Shown here one piece after another: positions 33,958 through 43,811 of a stretch of 64,000 bases of DNA. The DNA is from Stachybotrys elegans. Taxonomy: Eukaryota > Ascomycota > Sordariomycetes > Hypocreales > Stachybotryaceae. The stretch lies in contig JAGPNK010000003.1 of the NCBI GenBank assembly GCA_020746835.1, forward strand, positions 1,922,001 to 1,986,000, given 5' to 3'. The notes under the pieces are model-generated. The model was not told the DNA's origin. It saw only the letters and a program-made list of their open reading frames with translations, and did no database searches. How positions within the stretch are numbered: position 1 is the first letter of the stretch; the number at the start of each line of letters is the position of its first letter. A program made the position numbers and the translations under genes.

Positions 33958-34809
33958 TCACTTCCAGCACAGAACCTGAACTTGGTAATTTGAATACCAG
34001 CCATCAACATCATCAGCCCAGAGCCGAAGGTCCCTTTCCATGATGGCAATTCCCTCTTCCCCCACAAGCTGCTTCTTCGCTTCCTCTCCCTCTGCCACAG
34101 GCCATACTACTGTCACATTTCTCATCCTCTGACCACCTTCGGTATCGTGTTTGAGTCTCCCAAGACCGCCATCTGCCCACCACCGTCTCTGTTCTGGGTC
34201 CGCGTAGACCAGTACATCGCCACCAAGCTTCATCCTGCTGCGATCAAATCCAGCTTCATGCGCCCATGCATGCAGGGCCCTGCAATTTCCAAAGCCTGGT
34301 GCCCCAGAGGAGCGAATCATGGCGTCCATTGCGCGGTTATATAGTTCCAGACCCTGCAGTTTGGGATACCAGTTTGAGGAATCGGCCTCTCTCATCGCCA
34401 GGACGCCGCCAGGTTTAAGCAGCCGGTACGCCTCTCGGATGGCTCTCACAGGATCAGGTATGTGGATCAGGGTCTGAGACGTGTACACGACATCAAATGT
34501 ATTGTCAGGAAATGGCAGGCCATCCTCAGATAGGACATCTCCAGCTTGAAAAGTCAAGTTCGGATAGTCGGCTGCCGGATACGTCTGGGCAGCTTGGCCC
34601 ACCACATAGGAGGACTGGTCAATGCCGATGACGCGGCCCTGGGAACAGACTTTGGCGAACCCTTGGGTGATGCTACCGGGTCCGCATCCGATATCGAGGA
34701 CGTGGTCTGTCGGTCGCAGATGTGGAAGAAGGAAGGCGGCAGAGTTCTGGACTGTCCGGGACGAGTGACTGGAGAGCACCGCCGCATTGTGAGACTGAGT
34801 GTATGTCAT
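33958..34809 (-). CDS. Class I SAM-dependent methyltransferase (UbiE-like)
   Basis: Single exon, 283 residues from ATG 34809. Motif I is HVLDIGCGPGSITQGFA. The acidic ribose-binding end of beta-2 is GRVIGIDQSS; motif II is AGDVLSEDGLPFPDNTFDVV; motif III is RLLKPGGVLAMRE. The layout matches the UbiE/COQ5-like Methyltransf_11 group, which methylates quinones, sterols and many fungal metabolites. The C-terminal ~110 residues likely set the acceptor, which is unknown. A TATAAATA element lies on the minus strand about 62 bp upstream (34871-34878). Confidence 0.88.
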   Translation of the reverse strand: MTYTQSHNAAVLSSHSSRTVQNSAAFLLPHLRPTDHVLDIGCGPGSITQGFAKVCSQGRVIGIDQSSYVVGQAAQTYPAADYPNLTFQAGDVLSEDGLPFPDNTFDVVYTSQTLIHIPDPVRAIREAYRLLKPGGVLAMREADSSNWYPKLQGLELYNRAMDAMIRSSGAPGFGNCRALHAWAHEAGFDRSRMKLGGDVLVYADPEQRRWWADGGLGRLKHDTEGGQRMRNVTVVWPVAEGEEAKKQLVGEEGIAIMERDLRLWADDVDGWYSNYQVQVLCWK

Positions 34810-35351
34810 GATGGATGTGGTATTTTGCAAAGGCAGGAGAAGATTGGTTGCAAATCAGTATGTCCTGTCATATTTATAGAGGCAGATGCAAGCACTAACG
34901 CTGATCAGTAAAATCAACGGGGCATTGCGGGGTTGGTGCATCATCTTCTGCCGCTATTGCCTGTTACTTTTCACCTGTCAGGCCAATAGGAATGTGAAAG
35001 TAGAGTTCGATCCAAGACATGATGAACCAAGGGGGGGAAAGCCTTCGTTCAAGAGGTAGCCTAATGAATATATCTGTACCGCTTCTGCTGCCACCTTATT
35101 GCACTTTTTATCAGCATACATTGATCCATGGACGGTAGGCCCGCTGCTACATTGAAAGAGTCAATAGGGCACTATAGATAATCACCTTATGAAGGGATTT
35201 GTTAACATAATGACGAGTGGGTATGTGGTTTTCATGACTCTGGAAAATACATTATACCTATGTAGGCTCTTGTCAGAGGATATACTGGTTGGTTGACAAT
35301 GCCTATCCAGCTTTTACATTACAGATATATTCAGGATACTATCGGAAATCA
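34810..35351. other. Intergenic, no gene seen
   Basis: AT-rich spacer of about 540 bp; only the TATA-like element of the methyltransferase gene stands out. Confidence 0.55.
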
Positions 35352-36432
35352 TCAACCTGCCATCTCCGCAGCTGGCCTGGAGGTTGGAAGCTCACTCGCG
35401 TGCCCACGTTGCTGTGTTTCGTTGTTGAATCCGGAACTGAAGGACGCTGCATTGCCAGAGCCATAGCCGTTGCGGCTTTGCTCGTAGGCCGTTCCAGTTG
35501 ACGGTGGCAATTCGCTTGGGTAGTTGAAGTAGGCCGGGGGTTTGTTCTCTTCGGGTGGCGCAATCGCCGTTTCCATGTATGGCTGACGTTTTCTCCTCCG
35601 AATGAACCACCAAAGACACCCTATTAGAATCAAGGCCCCAAGTCCCACGGCAACCCCAATGCCTGCTTGTGCGCCGACGCTGAGACCGCCACCGTTGTCT
35701 TCATTGTCGCTAGGGGGACTGTTTGTCTGTGTCTCTCTTATTGAGCTGGACGTTGCTGTAGTTGAGGCTCCTGTTTCGATTGGGGTCGAGAGGTCTTGTG
35801 ATCGGAAGTTGAGTTGGAACATGGGAGCAAAGAGAGTGGGTGTGCGAGTCACGGAGCTGCCTCCCGACTCTGTCGTTGCAAGAAACGGCGCGATTGTATG
35901 TACTGATATATCGGTCGTTCGATCCAGGTCGCATGTGCCGGCGCTTACTTCAATGGTCGTGGACACCACGCTCACGCAGGTGTTGCCGTGTCGGTTCGTG
36001 CAAGCGTATCCCCTGGGAGTGTTAGTTCTCGGCTTTCTATATCAAATGGGAAGCGACGTACGAGGGACAGCACCCTATTGCCGTCTCTCCCTCCTCTAGG
36101 GTGAACTGAATGGGCCATTGTGGCCGCTGCCCATGGATAGCTGTACAGGCAGATACATAGCCCGTTGGACATGCGAGACCGGGAGAGTAAAAGCCCCAGC
36201 CGATGAAGGGGTAGCGTGGTGACGCTATTTGTACACCAGTGGCAGCAGGCGGCCAACAGCTCGTGTCATCTTGCACTTCACCAGTTGGTCCGATAGAGGC
36301 ACATGACTCTCCGGCACGGAAGAAGAGTCCACAGGTAGAGCATAGCAGATTCATGCGGCAGCCGGATGGGGCTGACCACGTCGTGGTCAGTGGCCCAATG
36401 AGCACACCGCTCATGCCAGTCGAGACATCCAT
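35352..36432 (-). CDS. Single-pass membrane protein with Cys-rich ectodomain
   Basis: Exons 36432-36062 and 36012-35352, 343 residues. The first ~160 residues hold 14-16 Cys (CRMNLLCSTCGLF, GCCPSGYACTNRHGNTC) and no enzyme motif. A Ser/Thr-rich stalk (ETGASTTATSSSIRETQTNS) follows, then GGLSVGAQAGIGVAVGLGAL with LILIGCLWWFIRRRKR, a textbook TM with stop-transfer. The cytosolic tail is Pro/Tyr/Ser rich. The plan resembles fungal wall-stress sensors and Mid2-like proteins, though the ectodomain is not a WSC domain. No cleavable signal peptide is obvious at the chosen Met, so the 5' end may be incomplete. Confidence 0.7.
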
Positions 36433-37019
36433 GATTTGTGGAAGGTAGCAGTGAACGTCAGTCGTGCTACGGAGTACAGGTGATCGAATGATGGGGTTAT
36501 TGTGTTGGTGGCTGGAGACAGAGAAAAAGAGAAAAGATGTGCGTTTGAGTAAGGAGCGCCGGGAATCCCCTAATCGGGGAAATAAGGCTGCGGCAATCAG
36601 TACGCCCGTAAGCCGTAAGATGCCAAGGGAGAGAGCCAAGCGAGGACGACAAGGGTAATATATTTGGCCCAACAGTTGACCTATCCTTACGAATGTGAAC
36701 ATACATAGCGGCAAGGAGAGCACGGGTCATTGGTCCAGAATGGAACCCGCCGGCCAGCTATCCCGGGCACTTGGCAAATAAGCGCTGCAGGCCCTTGTGT
36801 CTATGGAGCATATGGAGACGAAGAAGCGGGAGGAGCGAGGTGGGAGCTAAGCCTCGCGTCTCAGAACCTATGGCAATCCTTCCGGCGGCCAGGGCCCCTT
36901 GCAGAACCATGACATTCAGCTGCCGCCCCCTAGCTCCCGGTGTGCGCTATGTCGCCGAATTAGGATGTGGTGAGAAGAAAGCTCTGCTTCCTCACTAAGC
37001 CGAATGCAATGAGACACGA
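36433..37019. other. Intergenic, no gene seen
   Basis: Upstream flank of the membrane-protein gene; short ORFs only. Confidence 0.5.
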
Positions 37020-37025
37020 AGTCAA

Positions 37026-37334
37026 TGAGTATTTATATTCGCACAGTATACTGGGGGGGGGGGGGGCAAGCGAAGGTCAGGATTATAGTTGCTAGTGAAG
37101 GCCATCGTCAGGGCTGCCGGCAGAGGTCATCATCAGGGCCGTAGGCGAAGGTCAGGATCATAGCTGCTAGCGAAGGTCATTATCAGGGCTGCTGCCGAAC
37201 GTCAGGATCGCGGCCACCGGAAACCTAGGGCGCCTGTGGGTTGTGACAGGCCCCCCTAGCATACTGTGCTAATATCGGTTTGGACCCTGTTATTGTCCCT
37301 TTATCCAAATTCACTGTGCGAATATAAATACTCA
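37026..37334. mobile_element. Short TIR element (MITE-like) with internal minisatellite
   Basis: Perfect 22-bp terminal inverted repeats: 37026-37047 begins TGAGTATTTATATTCGCACA, and 37313-37334 is its exact reverse complement, ending ATAAATACTCA. The hexamer AGTCAA flanks both outer ends (37020-37025 and 37335-37340), as a target-site duplication would. The 309-bp element has no coding capacity; inside are a G14 tract (37053-37066) and a 25-bp array. Superfamily unclear: a 6-bp duplication does not fit the common types well. Confidence 0.75.
37070..37219 (+). repeat. 25-bp minisatellite, six contiguous units
   Basis: Units start at 37070, 37095, 37120, 37145, 37170 and 37195, each exactly 25 bp. 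Two subtypes occur: units 1, 4 and 6 resemble GCGAAGGTCAGGATCATAG, and units 2, 3 and 5 resemble GCGAAGGTCATCATCAGGG. Order A-B-B-A-B-A. Confidence 0.85.
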
Positions 37335-37369
37335 AGTCAATATGCATAGAATTCTCAGGGTTGGCAACA

Positions 37370-38266
37370 CTATCCGGATTTGATGAGCCCTTCCGAACGC
37401 AGCTCAGAGCCCTGCCTCCTCGCTGCCCACTCATTGCGAAATGTCTCCAATTCACCGCAGCTCATAACATCCCGGCAGCACAACATTTCCAGAGAGAATC
37501 CCATATAGAGGGAAACCCAGTCTTTGCTATAGTAAAGATCACCAGTTTTGAGCTTTCCCGCGCTGGTTTCCTTCCAGGAATCCCCATTAACGGGACTCCA
37601 ACCCACAGGTTGTGGCGGTCGGTTGGTCTGGAAATAAGGCACAGCATTGGTCCGTTGGGTCTTCAGAAGCGCGAACAGCTTGTCGGCCTCTTCAGATGCC
37701 TGGTCGCTGAGTTCGAGCTTCCAGTCATCCAGCTTGTTTGCAGATGAAGGCGTTGCGAGAGGCGGAAGCGGTTTGTCTTCAGGTTGTTATGAACGGAGAC
37801 CGTCCCTAGTACTTGTGCAACTTGTTGGTGCGAGAGGCAAGCTGAAGCGTGTCTGTCTCCAGCGCCTCTCCGTCTCTTACAACCTTACTTAAGGCCTGGA
37901 AAGCATTGGTGTACTCCAGCACCCACTAGATGATAACATTTCGAGTTTCCAAAGACAAGAGTAGATCCAAGAAGCATTGCACATCAGCATCAAGCTTTGT
38001 TAGTGGTTGTGCTATGGACAGCAGCTCAGTGATGTACCAAACTTTTTATGTCAGTGTGAATCGATGTAGCGCAATGCTTTATGCATACCTTCTTTGACGG
38101 CATGTTCCAGCTCCGGGGGAGGCGGTTGGTAGCTCTGCGGCACCTTTGGCCAATAGAGCTCGCCGGAGTCGTCCTGGCCATCGGCTTCGGCTCCCGCAAG
38201 GGCATCAATTTCGACAGTCCCGCCCAGAACACCGGCAGCAACGTATTTTCGAGGTTCCCAAGCCAT
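37370..38266 (-). pseudogene. Broken gene of unknown family
   Basis: Coding-looking exon 38266-38089 (MAWEPRKYVAAGVLGGTVEI..., ending AVKE) has a GTATGC donor. An acceptor (CCATAG) leads to QPLTKLDADVQCFLDLLLSL. That frame meets TAG at 37926-37928 exactly before WVLEYTNAFQALSKV and then runs ...LASRTNKLHK into a second stop. Coding then resumes in another frame as PLPPLATPSSANKLDDWKLE and continues QTNRPPQPVGWSPVNGDSW to a stop near 37370. Two lesions (a stop where CAG is plausible, plus a frameshift) mark it as a decaying gene. I do not recognise the family; it sits next to the DUF1349 gene on the same strand. Confidence 0.5.
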
Positions 38267-38534
38267 TGTAAGAGATAAAAAGTAATAAGCAGATGATGCA
38301 ATATAGGAGAGAAGGAAAACTGCAGATGACTTGGGCTGTTATTATAGTTCGTGTTCCTGTTGGTTGTTGTCGTATACCTCGTATATGCCGACTCCATTGT
38401 TCTGCCCTTCTGCCTACGACTGTTAGGCACCAGATCCACGTTCACGTTCACGATGCCAGCATGTCGGTACGCATTGTTGATCAACTGGTCAACAATTGGG
38501 GGCCAATATGTTGAACAAATGTCTATTCGCCGGC

Positions 38535-39243
38535 TCAGTCCTTCCACTGAACTGCGAAATCCTTAAACTCGACCTCGAGAGGAGCTCCAGATCCAGGCTT
38601 TGCAGCATAGGCCTCCACCTTGAGCTCCCACTCATCTCCGTAACCAAATGGCCAGTTGATTTCGCGCAGTGGCAGCCTTTCCTCGCCATTGACCTGGTAA
38701 ACCCATAGGCTGTCACCAAGCTCGTCTACGTGCTTCTCAACGAGCACGGTAGTCCATGAGACGCCCTTGCTAGAAGCCGAGCCGGACTCGGTAGCCACTG
38801 GTGCAATGCTCCAATCGCTCCAGGTATCTGTCCCAACGGTACCCATTCGAGGAACTCCCTGGTAGAACTCGATGCCTGACTTGATCCATTTCGGGGGGAT
38901 GCCAGTGGCGTTGGCAGCGCCGCGGGGACGAAGTGCAAGGACAATACCGGCTTGGTCATATTGGACCTCGGGAGTGAACTTGAATGACACGGTGGCCGAG
39001 ACAAATTTGTTGAGGGCATTGTGTATCACCGCCTCGGGTTCGGAAGCCGTGGGCGCTGCAACACTACGTCAGACGGGCACCTCTCACAAATAGTCGGGTT
39101 CAGCTACCACTAAAGACATCGGTTGAAGGTGGCTTGCGCCACATATCCGTGCCGGGCTCAGCGGTGATGGTAAACATGGCGGCAGTCTGCGTGATCAATG
39201 CGATGAAGAGAGCGATGGACTGGAGGTTTCCGAGCGGTACCAT
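38535..39243 (-). CDS. DUF1349 (concanavalin-A-like fold) protein with signal peptide
   Basis: Exons 39243-39108 and 39055-38535, 218 residues. The start at 39243 adds a hydrophobic leader (LQSIALFIALITQTAAM), so secretion is likely; the alternative Met (39177) would give a cytosolic protein. The body is the DUF1349 fold: FTITAEPGTDMWRKPPSTDV, ATVSFKFTPEVQYDQAGIVL, WIKSGIEFYQGVPRMGTVGT, and a final EFKDFAVQWKD strand. Members form a jelly-roll similar to glycan-binding proteins; no catalytic residues are established, and bacterial and yeast relatives are uncharacterised. A CCACGT hexamer repeat lies about 110 bp upstream. Confidence 0.8.
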
Positions 39244-40846
39244 GATGAAGGGAAAACGTTGGCTTCTAACACACGTGGGGACGGGAGTTATCAGGGCTTG
39301 GGTTGCGGGAAAGGCAAAAGCGGGGTGACGGCTTCACGATGTCGTGTGGTCCACGTCCACGTCCACGTCCACGTCCAGCTAAAGTACTTTTCCGAAGCTT
39401 GGAGTCACCGATTGCCGGCCTCGGCAAGATCGACCGGTGCGGGATTTTAGCCAATTATTACGAGAAAAGTAAGGCATTGGATGCAAACAAGAAATAGCAC
39501 AGCGTAATATGCGGGCTGGCATATTGTGGCCCGATGGGCCATTGCGACCAATTTCGGCATCGCTCATTCGTCGTACTGGGACCAAATAGTCGAGTAGAAA
39601 GGGACTTTGTTGGTGATTACTCCGAATATCATGACGGGGAATAGTTGCGCCACACGGAAAGCCTCGATGGAACTCCAACATCATAGCTGGAAAGGTCACT
39701 GTTCCCGGGGCTATGCCACACAGCGCACATCACAGCTCCGTGGTGGCTGTTTGTATAGGTTTCTTTTTTTTCCCTCTCTCTTTTTTCCCCAAAGAGAGCA
39801 ATCGTGGGCGCTGGGAGATAACGTAGCTGCGCTCAGCCCATGATCTCCAGATATCCAGGGCTTCTGAATGACGATTTTGCCACCCGTCCCCATGGGGAGG
39901 AGGAGGCCTGTCTCCGCACACTCCACCGGGCTCTTCTTGTGGTTCGCATGACCTCATTCGGCAAGCACTGCGAGTTTCTTGTGGCAGTTCAGGTGCATCA
40001 TGTCTGGGTCAATCATTGCCCGGCTAATATCAGTGAGTCCAGAAGAGCGAGGATAACCCATTCGCACAGACACACAAGTGCCAAAAGACCAAGTATGCAA
40101 CTCAACATGTCTTTCTTCCGCTCATTCTTGAGCAGCGGTGAGTGAATGCGATACAATAATGAACCAAGTTGTAAAGACACATCACCCAAACAGGTAAACA
40201 ATGTCCGGTTCGCCAGGTTGCTGTTTGAGACTATTATGCTCTCCCGCCAGCCATACCAATACGGGCACGAGAACCGAAGGGAAAAGATAGGTGGTTCCGA
40301 AATCCTCTTAGCCATTCCCGCGATCAAGGTGGAGGGCTATGCGTAAGGCTGGCCGGGAGCTTTGACGTAATTTGATCAGTGGCCTGCAATGACTCGCATT
40401 AAAGCCGGACACGAGGACGACATCCACTTTTTGTTTGTTTCTGTTTGAGGTTCCCTCCATCTTGCCTGGCCCGTTCATGGATCTGCCGCCGACGGCATGA
40501 CGGTAGCACGATTCATTCCCGCGCGGGACGGAATGCGATGCGCATTCAAAAGACAATGACAGCAGTATTGGGGGGCACTAGGTGCGACGATCTCACCGAC
40601 CTATGTTTCGTGCGAATAGCATCGGCTGTTTCACGCGGCCATGGCAAGACAGTCCCCAGCAAGACATGCTCTAGAGATGCGCTGGCTACCGAGGGAGGCA
40701 GACAGAACTTTTGTGATTTGTTTCACCCAGGCAACCCTTCTCGTCCTATTAAACTCACGGGCACCCCAACCTGAGGAAACCTCTTAAACCTAAACCAGCA
40801 AACACCGACTCCTCAACCTACATCCCACACATCATATCTCGTCACC
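39244..40846. other. Intergenic with CCACGT repeat, no gene seen
   Basis: 1.6 kb. At 39351-39377 the hexamer CCACGT is repeated four times plus a partial copy. Otherwise short ORFs only; the right end is the promoter of the TIL-domain gene (TATTAAA near 40745). Confidence 0.55.
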
Positions 40847-41275
40847 ATGCATTTCCAGGGCCTCTTCGTCGTCTCTCTATTCGCTGCCGTCATGGCTAGC
40901 CCTCTACCCGGCACCGACAAGGGTCTCCCTGATTTTGATCTGCCGCAGATCGATCTTCCAGAGACACTCACTGATCTTGTGCCCACTGAGACGCAATGCG
41001 GCGTATGCAGCTTTCCCATCATGCCGTCAACGGGCCAATACACTGACACGCACGCAGCTGAACGAGGTCTATACCGAGTGTGGCACGGCTTGTCCCATGA
41101 CCTGCAGTGACCCAACTCCTCAGGTTTGCACTCTACAATGTGTTGTTGGGTGCCAATGCGCCGAGGGATACATTTTGAACAAGGTAAGCGCCGCATTCCG
41201 CAATTTTTCTCGGTCAGGGGCTGATAGATGATTTAGCTTAGGGTGTGTGTCACTTCCGCAGAGTGCAAGCTATGA
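40847..41275 (+). CDS. Small secreted TIL-domain protein (protease-inhibitor-like)
   Basis: Exons 40847-41002, 41058-41183 and 41237-41275, 106 residues. [19 protein letters not shown] is a signal peptide, followed by an acidic Leu/Pro/Asp segment. The spliced C-terminal ~58 residues have the trypsin-inhibitor-like Cys order: [39 protein letters not shown], then [10 protein letters not shown]. The ...GCQCAEGY... block with five disulfides is diagnostic of TIL modules, which inhibit serine or metallo-peptidases in animals. The fungal role is inferred only. The unspliced frames stop early, so all three exons are needed. A secreted carboxypeptidase lies 1.2 kb away on the other strand. Confidence 0.82.
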
Positions 41276-41844
41276 AAGCGGTAGACTTAATTTTTAATAA
41301 TATACTCTGTTGCTTTCCATCTGAAGTTTTATCTTTGACGCTTCATGACGTTATGATGCTTTATCTGACTCAAAGGGATGGGTGAGTGTCACTTTGAACT
41401 TGAAAACTTGAAGATGGTACGATTACCAGCGGAGAGATAGATCGGGACCAAGATACAATTCAGCAGGATCACAAACGTCCCATACATACAAACTGTAGCC
41501 AGCCAAGCCGATTAGCTGCAGGTACCTGCCTATGTGGATCTGGGGACAAACTAGGGCTTGCTGGATATACATGATGTTAGTATAGCTAGGAGCATCTAAA
41601 TAGTTGCGACCTCCTGATTTGTGGTGACACGATGTTCCTTAGCCTACTTCTACACCGCAGATTAGCCTTGACTTGCTAACGTAGACACGGGTGCCCGTCT
41701 AAGTGCCTCGGTCGTGAAAGCGAAATGCGCGCTGGACTGGCTTAGAATCAGAAGATCATGACTTGCCTGGCTGCGGTGGTGGAAATAGTAGGATCAGATA
41801 GCAATATAGAAATTAATTATTCCCCATCAGTCACGTGTTAGGAA
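41276..41844. other. Intergenic, nothing seen
   Basis: Spacer between the TIL-domain gene and the tRNA gene. Confidence 0.5.
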
Positions 41845-41916
41845 AGCAATTTGGCGCAGTGGAAGCGCGCCGGGCTCATAACCCGGAGGTCCTAGGATCG
41901 AAACCTAGAATTGCTA
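41845..41916 (+). tRNA. Initiator tRNA-Met (anticodon CAT)
   Basis: 72 nt with a complete cloverleaf: acceptor AGCAATT/AATTGCT, D stem GCGC/GCGC, anticodon stem CCGGG/CCCGG with loop CTCATAA, T arm CTAGG-ATCGAAA-CCTAG, discriminator A. The A1:T72 pair, the three G:C pairs at the foot of the anticodon stem, and A54/A60 in the T loop are eukaryotic initiator marks. No intron. Confidence 0.93.
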
Positions 41917-41925
41917 GACACTTTC

Positions 41926-41933
41926 TTTTTTTT
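41926..41933 (+). terminator. RNA polymerase III terminator
   Basis: T8 run ten bases after the tRNA 3' end. Confidence 0.8.
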
Positions 41934-42440
41934 GTCTTTTGTTTTCGTGATGATGTCTTTTTGATAGAAAATTGTGCTCCAGACGCCAGCAGCTTTCGGA
42001 GGCTTTTTGCTATTTTATATACGTTGAGTGCGCTGTTTGAATGCCTTCGGGATGGGTAGCACTGAGGAGTCCACATTGTTGCAATGGCTACGAAGGAAAA
42101 TAGGCTGTAAGGGGAACGAGGGTCGGAAGTCGAATTGGCCAGAAATAAATGAATTATGCTATTCCCTTTTCATACATCGTAATGGCCCATGAGTTCGTCA
42201 ATTTATTGTGTACGATGGGAATTGGGATTGTCCTAGTCTAGGGTAGGCTCAAAGGAACAGCATCGCCACTAAGGTGACAGATTCGTTGCACGTTCACTCA
42301 TTTTGTCATGGATAGAGGGCTTTTAGGCACTGGCCAGAAGAGTTCGTCTAAGACATAATTCATTGCCTTGGTCATTATATGATTGATCGTTCTAATCTAC
42401 TGATGTACAACAGTTTGTGCACTATACACTGCCTGGTGCT
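41934..42440. other. Intergenic, nothing seen
   Basis: About 500 bp between the tRNA and the 3' end of the carboxypeptidase gene. Confidence 0.5.
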
Positions 42441-43811
42441 TTAGCACTCAGGGTAGACGGGGTCACCAGCAGGACCGGCGGCGAGAAGCATCATCTCCAT
42501 GAAGCCGGCACCGACCTGTCGCACATTTCGGTGAAACTCCCGGGAGTCGGGGTAGAAGGGGCAGGCGGAAGAGGCGCGGCTGGGTGCACCAAACTCCATG
42601 GTGTAGCCAAACATCCTGGAGGAGCCGCAGAGGGGGTTGCCGTACGCGCGGGACATGGCCCAGTCGTTGCTGGCGCCCGAGGTAGGGTAGAGTCCGACGG
42701 CCGGGTAGGCTTCGTAGGGTGCGTCGCCGGCCACGAGCATGGCGTTGACGATCTGGGCGGTGCCGACCTCCTCGGTCTTGAGGTCCTCGGCGGTGAAGAA
42801 CTCGCGGTAGATGTTGTCGGGGTCGTCGGGGCCGACACCACCACGCAGACCATCGTACGCGGGGTTGTCAAAGTTCTCCTCAGGGTCCTCGGTCTGGGCA
42901 TCGTCGTTGCCCCATGCGTACAGCAGGCTGGGGCCGTACGAGTGCAGGTCCATGAACCAGGTGATGTTGTGGTACTGCTCGAGCGTCCAGACGACGGCCT
43001 GGGTCTCGGGCTCCGACTCGGGGGCGGTGCCGCAGAAGACCTCGCTGCGGGGGTCGTTGGAGGCGGGGGCGGCCAGGTTGGTATCGAAGTACTTCTCGAA
43101 GTCCCAGATGAAGTCGTAGTTGCGGTTCAGATCAATGCCGATGTCGCGGCCGTTGGGAGCGCCGACGGCAGATTCCGGGTTACGGTTCTTGCGCCAGCAC
43201 GAGTCGGTCGTCTGGTCATGGTAGACACCGTCGGGGTTGGTGAGGGGGATGATGATGACACCGGCGGACAGGGCCGTCTCGACTTCCTCGGCCGTGTAGT
43301 TCTTGGCGCCGTACGAGACACCGGTGCCAGCCTTGCGGGCGGCCAGCAGATCGGCCAGGAAGTAGATGGTGTTGTCGGGACCTCCGCGCTCACGGGCGTG
43401 GATGCCGCTCATGATGAAGACGCGGGGGTCGTCGCCAACGACGGCGCCGTGGATCTCTCGACCCTCGTAGGTTGGGACGGGAGCGGTGAAGAGCTCAACC
43501 TCGTTGGGGTATGCGCGCTTGAGGCCGCGCAGGGCCGAGGTGACCTCTGCGACGCTCAAGACGGACTCGAGGTCGCGCTCCTCGACGCCGAGACCGACGG
43601 GCTTCTTGCAGCCGCCAGCGAAGCGGTCGCCGGTGCCAATGGGGAAGGCCGAGGACGTCTGGCGGCGATGGGGCGACGAGGGAGCAGGATGGATGCTGCG
43701 GCGGACGCCGGTGCGGGCGTACTCGAGCTCGAGGGCGCGCTCCGACTCGAGCAGACAGGCGCTGACGGCCGACGTCATGCCCAGGGCAGCAATGAGAGTA
43801 GGGGCCTTCAT
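42441..43811 (-). CDS. Secreted zinc carboxypeptidase, M14A family
   Basis: Single exon, 456 residues. MKAPTLIAALGMTSAVSAC is a signal peptide. A short propeptide precedes the catalytic domain. Zinc ligands are in IMSGIHARERGG (HxxE) and MDLHSYGPS (third His). NPDGVYHDQ, substrate-binding IDLNRNYDFIW (Asn-Arg) and the catalytic Glu in TMEFGAPS are all present, so the enzyme should be active. M14A enzymes remove C-terminal residues; the protein resembles the fungal secreted carboxypeptidases used in extracellular protein digestion. Specificity is not readable. GC-rich codon use produces a 506-codon open frame on the opposite strand, which is a shadow. Confidence 0.93.
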   Translation of the reverse strand: MKAPTLIAALGMTSAVSACLLESERALELEYARTGVRRSIHPAPSSPHRRQTSSAFPIGTGDRFAGGCKKPVGLGVEERDLESVLSVAEVTSALRGLKRAYPNEVELFTAPVPTYEGREIHGAVVGDDPRVFIMSGIHARERGGPDNTIYFLADLLAARKAGTGVSYGAKNYTAEEVETALSAGVIIIPLTNPDGVYHDQTTDSCWRKNRNPESAVGAPNGRDIGIDLNRNYDFIWDFEKYFDTNLAAPASNDPRSEVFCGTAPESEPETQAVVWTLEQYHNITWFMDLHSYGPSLLYAWGNDDAQTEDPEENFDNPAYDGLRGGVGPDDPDNIYREFFTAEDLKTEEVGTAQIVNAMLVAGDAPYEAYPAVGLYPTSGASNDWAMSRAYGNPLCGSSRMFGYTMEFGAPSRASSACPFYPDSREFHRNVRQVGAGFMEMMLLAAGPAGDPVYPEC

